This document shows positions 47,528 through 56,627 of a DNA stretch of 64,000 bases, one piece after another. Position numbers and translations under genes: made by a program. This stretch comes from Streptococcus sp. 596553 (lineage in GTDB: Bacteria; Bacillota; Bacilli; Lactobacillales; Streptococcaceae): positions 62,001-126,000 of the forward strand of contig NZ_OXCQ01000003.1 of the NCBI RefSeq assembly GCF_900411395.1, read 5' to 3'. The notes beneath the pieces were generated by a model. The model was not told where the DNA came from. It saw only the letters and a program-made list of their open reading frames with translations, and searched no databases. Positions within the stretch are counted from its first letter, which is position 1. Every line of letters starts with the position of its first letter.

Positions 47528-48847
47528 CTAATCCCACTTCAATCCTACATGTTCGTTCATTTCTTTATAGGCTGTATCAATTCGTTCCTTAGTCGCTTCA
47601 TCTAATTGATCACGATGACTGCCACCCTCTATGAAATCTTCCAATATATAGGTTTGATAATGATATAGGGGATATCCTTCTGGTGAAAAAGTTCCCTTTG
47701 GTGTTCGATTGACCCAAGTAGGATGAGCTTTAGCTGTTCCGATAGTTGTTTTTCCATCCTTCTTCTTAATGGTCACGTCCATGAGAACGCCACGTTCAGT
47801 CCACTTAGCATTCTCTTCATCTCCCATAGATTCAATCCGTTGATTGGAAATGAAGTTCCCCATTGAATAGATAATGAGTTTCTTCTCCCCATCTTTTTCA
47901 ACAATTTCAGATGGCTCAACTACATGTGGGTGCCCTCCAAAGATAACATCTGCTCCCCAATCGATCATCTTGTGATAAAGAGCCTTTTGTTCTTCAGTTG
48001 GTTCCAAGCGATACTCCACACCCATCTGAGGCATGATAATGGTGATATCTGCTTCCTTCTCTGCCCGTTCAATTTCAGCCTTCATCTTATCTTCGTTTAA
48101 ATCTGAAAGATAACGATTATAGTCTTCCTGAGAAATATACTGCTCAATTCCATTGAAACCATAGGAATAGGCTAACAGTGCAACCTTGATACCATTCACT
48201 TCCTTAATGACCAGCGGAGCCTGATCACGTGGTTCATGCGTATAAACTCCGATTGGAGTGATTCCAGCTTTCTCAATAATATCGGTCGTTGAAATAACTC
48301 CCTCAATTTGCGAATCCAAAATATGATTATGAGCTAAATCCAGCACATGATAACCTGCATCCTTAATGGCATCCATAACTTCAGCAGGAGCATTAAAGAG
48401 AGGATAACCCGCTAAATAATGATCCTTATTGATGGTTCCTTCAAAATCACCAATAGCTAAATCTGCTTGCTTGAGCCAAGGTGTCACATACTCAAAATTC
48501 TCATGAAAGTCATAGGTACCGTCTTCTTTTTTAGCTGAAAAGAAAAGTCCATCGTGGTAGAGCAAATCTCCGTTGGCCATAATTCTAGCAGATTTTTCCT
48601 CTTCCTGCTCCTGAGACTTTTGCTTGGTCCCCTCTTGAGAAATAGTATCTCGTTTTTGACTGGTCAGAGGCATGCCTTGGAAACTTTCAAACAATAAGAC
48701 CAAGCCCATTGATAAAGCAACTGCTAGCAAGAGTACCGCCACAAATCCTTTATTGCTCCACCTGCGATAACTCCTAAAAAAGTTTACCAAGCCCTTCATA
48801 AAACGAAAAGCTAAACCACCCTGATTTCTATCTTGTCTTCTTTGCAT
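47528..48847 (-). CDS. CapA-family membrane-anchored metallophosphatase-like protein
   Basis: A 439-residue protein with one membrane segment near residue 40 (FVAVLLLAVALSMGLVLLF) and an outside CapA/PgsA domain of calcineurin fold: NGDLLYHDGLF, GDFEGTI, LAHNHILD and GGHPHVVEP carry the metal ligands. In bacilli CapA takes part in poly-gamma-glutamate export; no other capsule genes are near. I chose the ATG at 48847, seven bases after AGGGAG; 48853 is an alternative. Confidence 0.87.
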   Translation of the reverse strand: MQRRQDRNQGGLAFRFMKGLVNFFRSYRRWSNKGFVAVLLLAVALSMGLVLLFESFQGMPLTSQKRDTISQEGTKQKSQEQEEEKSARIMANGDLLYHDGLFFSAKKEDGTYDFHENFEYVTPWLKQADLAIGDFEGTINKDHYLAGYPLFNAPAEVMDAIKDAGYHVLDLAHNHILDSQIEGVISTTDIIEKAGITPIGVYTHEPRDQAPLVIKEVNGIKVALLAYSYGFNGIEQYISQEDYNRYLSDLNEDKMKAEIERAEKEADITIIMPQMGVEYRLEPTEEQKALYHKMIDWGADVIFGGHPHVVEPSEIVEKDGEKKLIIYSMGNFISNQRIESMGDEENAKWTERGVLMDVTIKKKDGKTTIGTAKAHPTWVNRTPKGTFSPEGYPLYHYQTYILEDFIEGGSHRDQLDEATKERIDTAYKEMNEHVGLKWD

Positions 48848-49021
48848 CTTCATTCTCCCTACTTTCTTATGCAAGCCTTTTCTTTTTATTATATCACAGA
48901 TAAGTATTTCTTTCACAATTGAATTGAACATCCTATCTATTTTCTATAAATCCTAAAGGCTATAATACTTTCAATCCTTGTCATTTTGTGTTATCATGTA
49001 GAGGTAATGAAAGGAGAGAAA

Positions 49022-49633
49022 ATGTCTGCTATAGAACGTATTACAAAAGCTGCTCACTTAATTGATATGAACGATATTATCCGCGAAGGGAATCCTACTC
49101 TACGCGCGGTTGCTGAGGAAGTCACTTTTCCCTTGTCTGACCAGGAAATCATCCTTGGCGAAAAGATGATGCAATTCCTCAAACATTCCCAAGATCCTGT
49201 CATGGCTGAAAAGATGGGGTTACGCGGGGGGGTTGGACTGGCTGCTCCCCAGTTAGATATCTCAAAACGCATTATCGCTGTTTTGGTGCCTAATATTGTT
49301 GAAGAAGGTGAAACTCCAGAGGAAGCCTACGATTTGCAAGCCATTATGTACAATCCAAAAATCGTCTCTCACTCTGTTCAGGACGCTGCTCTTGGTGAAG
49401 GAGAAGGTTGCCTATCTGTTGACCGTAACGTGCCTGGCTATGTTATTCGCCATGCCCGCGTTACTGTTGACTACTTTGACAAGGATGGAGAAAAACACCG
49501 TATCAAACTCAAAGGCTACAACTCCATCGTTGTTCAGCATGAAATTGACCACATCAACGGAATCATGTTTTACGACCGTATCAATGAAAAAGACCCATTT
49601 GAAGTTAAAGATGGTTTACTGATTCTTGAATAA
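49022..49633 (+). CDS. def: Peptide deformylase
   Basis: A 203-residue metalloenzyme that removes the formyl group from new proteins. All three motifs are intact: [14 protein letters not shown] with the metal-binding Cys, and [10 protein letters not shown] with the HExxH ligands. Type 2 form as usual in Gram-positives. The ATG follows GAAAGGAG. Confidence 0.97.
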   Translation: MSAIERITKAAHLIDMNDIIREGNPTLRAVAEEVTFPLSDQEIILGEKMMQFLKHSQDPVMAEKMGLRGGVGLAAPQLDISKRIIAVLVPNIVEEGETPEEAYDLQAIMYNPKIVSHSVQDAALGEGEGCLSVDRNVPGYVIRHARVTVDYFDKDGEKHRIKLKGYNSIVVQHEIDHINGIMFYDRINEKDPFEVKDGLLILE

Positions 49634-49635
49634 AG

Positions 49636-49661
49636 AAAATCCCGTTGCAAGACGGGGTTTT
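49636..49661 (+). terminator. Terminator of def containing the next -35 box
   Basis: AAAATCCCGT-TGCAAG-ACGGGGTTTT. The loop sequence TTGCAA (49645-49650) may also serve as -35 for the following gene, with TATAAT at 49666-49671. Confidence 0.65.
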
Positions 49662-49665
49662 GTGT

Positions 49666-49671
49666 TATAAT
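49666..49671 (+). promoter_or_regulatory. -10 box directly before the RNA methyltransferase ATG
   Basis: TATAAT ends seven bases... the ATG starts at 49678, six bases after the box, where transcription should begin. No Shine-Dalgarno sequence fits between. Confidence 0.6.
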
Positions 49672-49677
49672 AGAGGC

Positions 49678-50406
49678 ATGAAAACAAATGATATTGTCTA
49701 TGGCGTTCACGCCGTTACCGAAGCCCTCCTTGCAAACACAGGAAACAAACTTTACCTCCAAGAAGATCTCCGAGGTAAGAATCTTGAGAAAGTCAAAGAA
49801 CTGGCTACAGAAAAGAAGGTGTCCATTTCCTGGACTTCAAAAAAATCCCTCTCTGAGATGACTGAAGGTGCTGTCCACCAAGGTTTTGTTCTACGAGTAT
49901 CTGAATTTGCCTATAGCGAGCTAGATCACATTCTTGCCAAAACGCGTCAAGAAGAAAATCCTTTGCTATTGATTCTGGACGGGTTAACTGATCCTCACAA
50001 CTTAGGCTCCATCTTAAGAACCGCTGATGCGACCAATGTTTCAGGAGTCATCATTCCCAAGCACCGTGCTGTCGGAGTTACTCCTGTCGTTGCCAAAACG
50101 GCCACAGGTGCTATTGAGCATGTTCCAATCGCCCGAGTGACCAATCTGAGTCAAACTCTAGACAAACTCAAGGATGAAGGCTTCTGGACCTTTGGAACAG
50201 ATATGAATGGGACTCCTTGCCACAAGTGGAATACAAAAGGGAAAATTGCCCTCATCATCGGAAATGAAGGAAAAGGCATCTCTAGCAACATCAAAAAACA
50301 GGTTGATGAGATGATTACCATTCCGATGAATGGACATGTTCAAAGTCTCAATGCCAGTGTTGCTGCAGCCATTCTCATGTACGAAGTTTTCCGAAATAGA
50401 CTATAA
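49678..50406 (+). CDS. rlmB: TrmH/SpoU-family 23S rRNA 2'-O-methyltransferase (RlmB-like)
   Basis: A 242-residue SPOUT methyltransferase. Motif 1 LTDPHNLGSILRTADA, motif 2 IIGNEGKGISSN, and motif 3 IPMNGHVQSLNASVAAAI make the knotted SAM site. An N-terminal substrate-binding domain of RlmB type precedes them. The target, probably 23S rRNA Gm2251, is by homology. The ATG at 49678 sits where transcription likely starts. Confidence 0.9.
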   Translation: MKTNDIVYGVHAVTEALLANTGNKLYLQEDLRGKNLEKVKELATEKKVSISWTSKKSLSEMTEGAVHQGFVLRVSEFAYSELDHILAKTRQEENPLLLILDGLTDPHNLGSILRTADATNVSGVIIPKHRAVGVTPVVAKTATGAIEHVPIARVTNLSQTLDKLKDEGFWTFGTDMNGTPCHKWNTKGKIALIIGNEGKGISSNIKKQVDEMITIPMNGHVQSLNASVAAAILMYEVFRNRL

Positions 50407-50440
50407 AAAAGTTTCCAGTCATCTGATTGGAAACTTTTTT
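50405..50440. terminator. Bidirectional terminator between rlmB and trxB
   Basis: AAAAAAGTTTCCA and TGGAAACTTTTTT pair perfectly around a 10-nt loop. Confidence 0.85.
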
Positions 50441-50445
50441 TATGA

Positions 50446-51357
50446 TTAACTATGTTCGGTGATAAACTTGTAAACTTCTTGACCGGCGATGGCCCCATCT
50501 CCAACTGCTGTTGTTACTTGGCGAAGGTCTTTCAAGCGAACATCTCCAACTGCAAAAATACCGTCAACTGCAGTTTTCATGTGGTTATCTGTCACAATCC
50601 AGCCAGCCTGATCTTGGATATTCAATTCTTTAACAAAATCGCTAAGAGGGTCCAATCCAACATAGATAAAGACGCCACCGAAGGCTTGTTCTGTCACTTG
50701 ACCTGTTTTCACATTTTCAAATACGACAGATTCTACTCGGTTTTCACCTTTGATTTCCTTAACTACAGAATCCCAGATAAAGCTGATTTTCTCATTCGCA
50801 AAGGCGCGGTCTTGTAAAACCTTTTGAGCACGAAGTTGGTCACGACGGTGAACAATGGTAACAGTCTTGGCAAAACGAGTCAAGAAGAGGGCTTCTTCAA
50901 CAGCTGAATCTCCACCACCAACTACCAACAAATCTTGGTCACGGAAGAAAGCACCATCACATACGGCACAATAAGAAACACCACGGCTGTTCAGTTCTTC
51001 TTCTCCAGGTACTCCCAAAGGACGGTGTTTAGAACCAGTTGCTACGATAACTGTACGTGTTTCATATGTTTGGTCATCAGTCATCACTTTCTTAAAATCA
51101 CCATGATCTTCGACATTTTCAACATAGCCATAAATGTGCTCAACACCAAGATTTTCAAGCGGTTCAAACATCTTTTCTGCCAATTCTGGCCCACTAATAT
51201 TAGCGTATCCTGGGTAATTTTCAATATCAGATGTATTATTCATCTGACCACCTGGTAAACCACCTTCAATCAAGGCTACTTTCAGATTGCTTCGAGCAGC
51301 GTATAAGGCTGCAGTCATCCCTGCAGGTCCAGCACCGATAATAATAGTATCGTACAT
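50446..51357 (-). CDS. trxB: Thioredoxin reductase
   Basis: A 303-residue FAD/NADPH flavoenzyme. FAD motif GAGPAGMTAALYAARS at the N-terminus, the redox-active CAVC in SYCAVCDGAFF, NADPH motif VVGGGDSAVEEA and the C-terminal GDVRLKDLRQVTTAVGDG are all present. It keeps thioredoxin reduced. Confidence 0.96.
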   Translation of the reverse strand: MYDTIIIGAGPAGMTAALYAARSNLKVALIEGGLPGGQMNNTSDIENYPGYANISGPELAEKMFEPLENLGVEHIYGYVENVEDHGDFKKVMTDDQTYETRTVIVATGSKHRPLGVPGEEELNSRGVSYCAVCDGAFFRDQDLLVVGGGDSAVEEALFLTRFAKTVTIVHRRDQLRAQKVLQDRAFANEKISFIWDSVVKEIKGENRVESVVFENVKTGQVTEQAFGGVFIYVGLDPLSDFVKELNIQDQAGWIVTDNHMKTAVDGIFAVGDVRLKDLRQVTTAVGDGAIAGQEVYKFITEHS

Positions 51358-51422
51358 ATAGTTTCCTTCTTTCTTGTTGTAACTATCTTTATTCTAACTC
51401 TTTCTTGTCAATCATGCAAGGA

Positions 51423-51647
51423 TTATGCTTCGAAAACAAGAATTAAACTCATAACCGCAAAGGATAATACTGGAACAACCAAGACTCCAATCATAATCAT
51501 ATCATAGAGATGGGCTTGGCGAGCCTTGGCTGTCTTATCAACTCCCGACATGGCTCTTAGTCCAATCCAAATCCCTAAAAAAATCAGGACGAGGATGGTG
51601 GTCAAGATCAAACTCTCGAAATATAAAGAAAATAGTTGCAGTAGCAT
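51423..51647 (-). CDS. DUF4059 small membrane protein
   Basis: A 74-residue protein with two membrane segments separated by a short basic loop (DKTAKARQAH), matching DUF4059. Function unknown. It lies between an amino-acid ABC transporter and trxB, all on the same strand, and is likely co-transcribed with them. An ATG four codons upstream is an alternative start. Confidence 0.8.
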   Translation of the reverse strand: MLLQLFSLYFESLILTTILVLIFLGIWIGLRAMSGVDKTAKARQAHLYDMIMIGVLVVPVLSFAVMSLILVFEA

Positions 51648-51724
51648 GATTTCTCTCATTTCTATCTTTTTTAAAGAGTAAACTCAGCTAGTCCAGCTAA
51701 CTGAGTTTTCCTTTATCTATTATA

Positions 51725-52468
51725 TCAAATATAAGTCCGTTTGTAACTAGCAAAGAATTCTTTTGTCCGCTCTTCTTTAGGATGGTGGATAATCTCATCC
51801 GGTGTTCCAGACTCAATGATTTTCCCCTTATCTAAGAAGAGAATCTTATCAGCTACTTGGGCTACAAAGGACATGTCATGACTGACCAAAATCATGGTCT
51901 GACCTGACTTAGCAGCATCTGCAATAGACTTCTCTACTTCACCGACCAATTCTGGGTCAAGGGCTGAAGTTGGTTCATCTAAGAGCAAGACATCTGGTTT
52001 CATAGCAAGCGCACGCGCCAAGGCAACCCGTTGCTTCTGTCCACCTGATAAATGACGAGGATAATGGTTTTCACGGTCAGAAAGTCCAACCTTAGCCAAC
52101 TCTTCCTTGGCAATCTTGGTTGCTTCTTGGTCAGATAATTTCTTGACAACAACCAAACCTTCTTTCACATTATCAAGTGCCGTGCGGCGTTCAAACAAAT
52201 TAAACTGTTGAAATACCATAGACAGCTTACGGCGTAGGGCAAGGATTTCTTCTTGAGTGATTTTAGAAAAATCAACTGAAAAATCATCAATCTGAATCGA
52301 GCCACTGTCAGGTGTTTCAAGATAATTGAGACTACGAAGAAAAGTTGATTTTCCAGCTCCTGAAGAACCAATCAAGGCTACAACTTCCCCTTTTTGAATA
52401 TCCAAGTCCAGATGATCCAAGACAGTCTGTCCTGAAAAGGATTTACTTAAATTCGAAATCTTAATCAT
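51725..52468 (-). CDS. Amino-acid ABC transporter ATPase
   Basis: A 247-residue ATPase of the polar amino-acid (GlnQ/HisP) type. Walker A GSSGAGKST, signature LSGGQKQR, Walker [13 protein letters not shown] and H-loop LVSHDM are intact. Its start overlaps the permease stop (TAATG-type, one base). No substrate-binding gene is beside it. Confidence 0.94.
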   Translation of the reverse strand: MIKISNLSKSFSGQTVLDHLDLDIQKGEVVALIGSSGAGKSTFLRSLNYLETPDSGSIQIDDFSVDFSKITQEEILALRRKLSMVFQQFNLFERRTALDNVKEGLVVVKKLSDQEATKIAKEELAKVGLSDRENHYPRHLSGGQKQRVALARALAMKPDVLLLDEPTSALDPELVGEVEKSIADAAKSGQTMILVSHDMSFVAQVADKILFLDKGKIIESGTPDEIIHHPKEERTKEFFASYKRTYI

Positions 52469-53268
52469 TAACGAAGGTCTCCTTTCACATCTGTCTGCAC
52501 TGTATCAGGTGCAGAAATAGCCATTTTTCTCTCGATGAAACGACCGAGGCTTTCAATTCCGATATTGACTATCCAATAAACAAGGGCAACGGAGATGAAG
52601 CGTTCAAAATAGCGGTAATCAGCTCCACCTAGAATCTGAGCTTGGGCAAAGACTTCCACAACACCCGCACTAAAGGCTAGGGACGTGCCCTTGGTCAAGC
52701 CGATGAGGGAATTGATCAAGGTTGGAGTCGCTACAACGGCCGCATTTGGAATAATCACTCGACGATAAACTTGCGCTCGGGTCATCCCCAGACTGCGTGC
52801 CGCTTCAATCTCACCAGGATTGACTGAGAGAATGGCTGCACGAATGGTTTCACTAGCATAAGCTGCCTCATTAAAGGCAAAGGCAACAATGGCAAAAGCA
52901 GCAGCTGGAATGGCATTGATATTGAGACCAGTTCCCCATTGCTGATTGAGGGCTTTCAAAACCAAAGGAATTCCGTAGTAGGTCAACATGAGTTGCACCA
53001 AAATCGGTGTCCCTTTTAAGAAACTAACGAAGAAGGCCTGCAAGGGATATAAAATCTTGACACGATTGATTTTCACAATGGCAAAAAGAAGCGCCAAAAC
53101 CAAGCCAAAAAAGGCACCACCAATTGTCAACATAATCGTTGTTGGAAGTTGTTGGACAATTCTTGGAATCCCATCAAAGACCGAACGCAGGCTAAACAGC
53201 TTGCCATCCGGAATCAATTGCATCAAGTTTTGGTACCAATCTGATGCTAAAATCGTTGTAACATTCAT
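52468..53268 (-). CDS. Amino-acid ABC transporter permease
   Basis: A 266-residue HisM-type permease with about five membrane segments and the EAA loop EIEAARSLGMTRAQVYRRVIIP. It works with the ATPase downstream. It lacks a fused binding domain, so it needs a separate binding lipoprotein from elsewhere, such as that at 629-1444. Confidence 0.93.
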   Translation of the reverse strand: MNVTTILASDWYQNLMQLIPDGKLFSLRSVFDGIPRIVQQLPTTIMLTIGGAFFGLVLALLFAIVKINRVKILYPLQAFFVSFLKGTPILVQLMLTYYGIPLVLKALNQQWGTGLNINAIPAAAFAIVAFAFNEAAYASETIRAAILSVNPGEIEAARSLGMTRAQVYRRVIIPNAAVVATPTLINSLIGLTKGTSLAFSAGVVEVFAQAQILGGADYRYFERFISVALVYWIVNIGIESLGRFIERKMAISAPDTVQTDVKGDLR

Positions 53269-53425
53269 AAAAACATCCTCTCCTGATAATGATTCATTCT
53301 ACCATACTTCTGCCGTCAATGAAATTATTTGCTACGGTCAGATACAGACTTTGTCTACCTACTAGTTTATCATACTTTGAAACAGGGAGGTTATATATTT
53401 TATCTATCAAAGAGATAAGTAAAAA

Positions 53426-53782
53426 CTATTTCAATCCCAATTCTTCATAAGCTTTTCGATAACCGATTTGCTTAACAGTCCCGTTTTCTACTAAAATGGG
53501 CCGTTTTAACAACATACCGTCGCTTGCTAGTAACTCAGCTGCTTCTTGGTTTGACAGGCTTCCTACCTTATCTTTCAGCCCTAATTCACGGTATTTGATC
53601 CCACTGGTGTTGAAAAATTGCTTCAACTCAAAACCTGAAGTCTCTAGCCAGTTTAAAATGACTTCTTGACTAGGTGTTTCTTCCACGATATGGACGGCTT
53701 TGTAGTCCACACCGAGTTGGTTTAATTCTTGTTTTGCTTTTTTACAAGTTGAACATTTTGGGTATTCGATAAATTCTAACAT
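53426..53782 (-). CDS. ArsC/Spx-like thioredoxin-fold protein
   Basis: A 118-residue protein of the YffB/ArsC family with CSTC near residue 11 (YPKCSTCKKA) and KRPILVENG for the substrate loop. It is shorter than Spx and lacks its polymerase-binding features, so a reductase role is more likely. The ATG at 53782 lies five bases after the ogt stop; a GTG at 53791 is the alternative. Confidence 0.87.
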   Translation of the reverse strand: MLEFIEYPKCSTCKKAKQELNQLGVDYKAVHIVEETPSQEVILNWLETSGFELKQFFNTSGIKYRELGLKDKVGSLSNQEAAELLASDGMLLKRPILVENGTVKQIGYRKAYEELGLK

Positions 53783-53787
53783 GTCTT

Positions 53788-54306
53788 TCACTTTCTATTA
53801 TTTATATCTTTAAAATCTACGCCTTCATAATCCAAGAGCCAGGCTTTCTTTTCCACTCCTGCAGCATAACCTGTCAGACGCTTGCCTGCTCCCAGCACAC
53901 GATGACAAGGTACTAGAACAGACCACGGATTGCGTCCCACCGCTCCGCCAATTGCTTGAGCAGAATCCACTTGTAGCTCTTGGGCTATTTGTCCATAGGT
54001 CACTGTATGACCATAAGGAATTTCCTGTAAATAGGACCAAACTCGCTTTTCAAAATCCGTTCCGATTGGAGCCAAGGGCAAGTCGGATAAATCCTGAGAC
54101 TTGCCTTTAAAGTAAGCATCTAAGCAAGCAATAACTGGGTCTAAAATGGGATGACTAACAACTGCTTCTATCGTCTCATCTCCTAGTCCCCTCTCAAAAT
54201 GCTTCTGCTCCTGCACCCAAACGCCATACAGATATTGCTCGTCGGCAACCAAAGACAAGGTTCCTATTGGCGAAAAGTAGAGCATTTTTGCGTACTTCTT
54301 TTTCAT
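53788..54306 (-). CDS. ogt: Methylated-DNA--protein-cysteine methyltransferase
   Basis: A 172-residue suicide repair protein that takes the methyl group from O6-methylguanine. The acceptor motif VPCHRVLG holds the reactive cysteine, and the helix-turn-helix region (YGQIAQELQVDSAQAIGGAV) is present. It overlaps the acetyltransferase stop by one base. Confidence 0.94.
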   Translation of the reverse strand: MKKKYAKMLYFSPIGTLSLVADEQYLYGVWVQEQKHFERGLGDETIEAVVSHPILDPVIACLDAYFKGKSQDLSDLPLAPIGTDFEKRVWSYLQEIPYGHTVTYGQIAQELQVDSAQAIGGAVGRNPWSVLVPCHRVLGAGKRLTGYAAGVEKKAWLLDYEGVDFKDINNRK

Positions 54307-54800
54307 TATTTCTTCAATTTTTGATAGGCCAGGCGTTCGCCATCAACCGGCACCTTACCAACTTGTCTAAAACCAAGTTTTGCAAAAATATGTTGCATGA
54401 CCTTGTTTGCAACATGCGTATCTGAGCGAAAATCTAGATAATCAAATCCTTCAATCAAGCCCTCTAAGAAGGTTTGAGCAACTCCTTGTCCCTGCACATC
54501 TGCTGCCACAGCAATACGGTGAAAGACTAGGTACTCTGACTCTCCAGCTTGCCATTTTCCTTCATAAATAGCTTCATAGGCTGCCTCTGGACTTTTGGTC
54601 ACAGCTGCATAGGCTAGTAGTTCTCCCTCTTCCAAGGCTACGTAGGCTTGACCTGAGATAATATCATCGATAATAATGTCCGCATTTGGATAACCATTTT
54701 GCCACTGGTCACTACCAGCATCTGCTAAACATTTCTTGGCTTCCTCCATCACCTGCATGATGGTATCTACTTCATTTGGAAAAGCTAAACGAATCTCCAT
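54306..54800 (-). CDS. GNAT N-acetyltransferase
   Basis: A 164-residue acetyltransferase with the coenzyme A loop IAVAADVQGQGVAQTFLEGL. The C-terminal half matches the fold (FAKLGFRQVGKVPVDGERLA). Substrate unknown. First gene of a small operon with ogt and the ArsC-like gene. Confidence 0.88.
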   Translation of the reverse strand: MEIRLAFPNEVDTIMQVMEEAKKCLADAGSDQWQNGYPNADIIIDDIISGQAYVALEEGELLAYAAVTKSPEAAYEAIYEGKWQAGESEYLVFHRIAVAADVQGQGVAQTFLEGLIEGFDYLDFRSDTHVANKVMQHIFAKLGFRQVGKVPVDGERLAYQKLKK

Positions 54801-54871
54801 CTTTTCTCCTCATTTCTGACTAGTTTCTCCCATCATAGCATAATTCAAGCCTTTTCACAAGCAGTTAAAAC

Positions 54872-54922
54872 TTGACTTTCTGTTTTTATTATTTTATAAT
54901 CTAGTTATTAAAACTAGATTAT
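54872..54922 (+). promoter_or_regulatory. DUF1836 promoter with a perfect 11-bp inverted repeat
   Basis: TTGACT (54872-54877), 17-nt spacer, TATAAT (54895-54900). The arms ATAATCTAGTT (54896-54906) and AACTAGATTAT (54912-54922) enclose five bases, covering the -10 box and expected start, and end at the AAGGAG ribosome-binding site. Confidence 0.8.
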
Positions 54923-54934
54923 AAGGAGTTTAAA

Positions 54935-55381
54935 ATGAAAACTACCTTTTCCTACCCAAAATGGGCAGAAATTCCAAACATTGACCTCTATCTGGACCAG
55001 GTTTTGCTCTATGTCAATCAGGTCTGCGCTCCTGTCTCTCCAGATAAAGATAAGGGGCTAACAGCATCCATGGTCAATAACTATGTCAAACATGGTTATC
55101 TTACAAAGCCTGACAAGAAAAAATACCAACGCCAACAGATTGCCCGTCTGATTGCTATCACAACCCTCAAGTCTGTATTTTCTATTCAAGAAATAGCCCA
55201 GACACTGAATACTCTACAAAGTCAGGCTAGTTCAGAGCAACTCTACGACGCCTTTGTAGATTACATGAACCAAGAGATTGACCCAGCAAACCCTATTATC
55301 CAAAGTAGCTGCCAAACAGTTAAACTCTATCATCAAACTCTAGACTTAATCCATCATACTCAAGAGGAGGTAAGCCGATGA
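54935..55381 (+). CDS. DUF1836 domain protein, likely DNA-binding regulator
   Basis: A 148-residue protein of the DUF1836 family. The segment LTASMVNNYVKHGYLTKPDKKKYQRQQIARL looks like a MerR-style winged helix-turn-helix with its Y-KHG-L-P turn. The family is uncharacterised. A perfect inverted repeat sits on its own promoter, suggesting autoregulation. It overlaps the hemolysin III gene by four bases (ATGA), so the two are translated together. Confidence 0.87.
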   Translation: MKTTFSYPKWAEIPNIDLYLDQVLLYVNQVCAPVSPDKDKGLTASMVNNYVKHGYLTKPDKKKYQRQQIARLIAITTLKSVFSIQEIAQTLNTLQSQASSEQLYDAFVDYMNQEIDPANPIIQSSCQTVKLYHQTLDLIHHTQEEVSR

Positions 55382-56025
55382 ACACTAGTCTTAAACTCAG
55401 CAAACAACTCAGTTTTGGAGAGGAGATTGCTAATAGCGTGACCCATGCTGTGGGGGCAGTCATCATGCTCATCTTGCTCCCTATTTCATCCACCTATAGT
55501 TATGAAGCACACGGATTTTTATCCTCTATCGGCGTTTCCATTTTCGTCATCAGTCTCTTTCTCATGTTCCTATCATCCACCATTTACCACTCTATGGCCT
55601 ACGGTTCAACCCACAAATACGTCTTGAGAATCATCGACCATTCGATGATTTATGTGGCTATCGCAGGCTCTTATACGCCAGTCGTCTTAACCTTGATGAA
55701 TAACTGGTTTGGCTATCTAATTATTGCCATCCAATGGGGAACGACCATCTTTGGTATTCTCTATAAAATCTTTGCTAAAAAGGTCAATGAGAAATTCAGC
55801 CTTGCTCTTTACCTGATTATGGGCTGGTTGGTTCTGGCTATCATTCCTGCCATTATCAGTCAAACAACACCAATCTTTTGGAGCCTCATGGTAACTGGCG
55901 GACTTTCTTATACAGTTGGAGCTGGATTTTATGCCAAGAAAAAACCTTATTTCCACATGATTTGGCATCTCTTTATCCTAGCTGCGTCCGCACTCCAATA
56001 CATCGCCATTGTTTATTACATGTAA
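55378..56025 (+). CDS. Hemolysin III family (PAQR) membrane protein
   Basis: A 215-residue protein with seven membrane segments. PAQR hallmarks are present: GEEIANSVTHAVGA, SSTIYHS, and HMIWHLFILAAS with the metal-binding histidines. Despite the name, most bacterial members are not proven hemolysins; they resemble hydrolases acting within membranes. Co-transcribed with the DUF1836 regulator. Confidence 0.92.
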   Translation: MNTSLKLSKQLSFGEEIANSVTHAVGAVIMLILLPISSTYSYEAHGFLSSIGVSIFVISLFLMFLSSTIYHSMAYGSTHKYVLRIIDHSMIYVAIAGSYTPVVLTLMNNWFGYLIIAIQWGTTIFGILYKIFAKKVNEKFSLALYLIMGWLVLAIIPAIISQTTPIFWSLMVTGGLSYTVGAGFYAKKKPYFHMIWHLFILAASALQYIAIVYYM

Positions 56026-56056
56026 AAAAGTTGAGAAATTCAATCTCAACTTTTTT
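56024..56056. terminator. Bidirectional terminator between the hemolysin III gene and pdxT
   Basis: AAAAAAGTTGAGA and TCTCAACTTTTTT around a short loop; it overlaps the pdxT stop codon. Confidence 0.85.
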
Positions 56057-56627
56057 CTTTACACATATTAATAAAATACTGGTGCAAGCGCACATCATCA
56101 GTCAATTCTGGATGAAAAGAAGTTACCAGCATATTTTTTTCTTGGGCTGCAACGATTTGATTATCAACTCTTGCTAGAATTTCTACACCCACTCCAACAC
56201 TACTGATAATCGGACCACGGATAAAGGTCATTGGAATCTGACCGACTCCCTTACATTCTGCTTCCGTGTAGAAACTTCCTAATTGGCGCCCATAGGCATT
56301 GCGCTCGACCACCATATCCATGGTTCCAAGATGACTCTCGTCCTGAGAAGTGATTTCCCTAGCCAGCAAAATTAAGCCCGCGCAGGTTCCAAATACTGGT
56401 AATCCAGAAAGAATGGCTTCTCGAATGGGAATCAGCATGTCCTGGTCTCGTAAGAGCTTGCCCATGGTTGTAGACTCACCACCAGGTAATATCAAACCCG
56501 ACAAACCATTCTGATACTGCTGAAAATCCTCTAAATTTCTGATTTCAACACTCTCGACACCTAATTGATCTAGCACTTTTGCATGTTCTGCAAAGGCACC
56601 TTGCAAGGCCAATATTCCGACTTTCAT
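56046..56627 (-). CDS. pdxT: Pyridoxal 5'-phosphate synthase glutaminase subunit PdxT
   Basis: A 193-residue class I glutaminase that supplies ammonia to PdxS. The nucleophile is in [10 protein letters not shown] and the His-Glu pair in [22 protein letters not shown] is the oxyanion strand region. It begins directly after the pdxS stop. Confidence 0.96.
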   Translation of the reverse strand: MKVGILALQGAFAEHAKVLDQLGVESVEIRNLEDFQQYQNGLSGLILPGGESTTMGKLLRDQDMLIPIREAILSGLPVFGTCAGLILLAREITSQDESHLGTMDMVVERNAYGRQLGSFYTEAECKGVGQIPMTFIRGPIISSVGVGVEILARVDNQIVAAQEKNMLVTSFHPELTDDVRLHQYFINMCKEKS

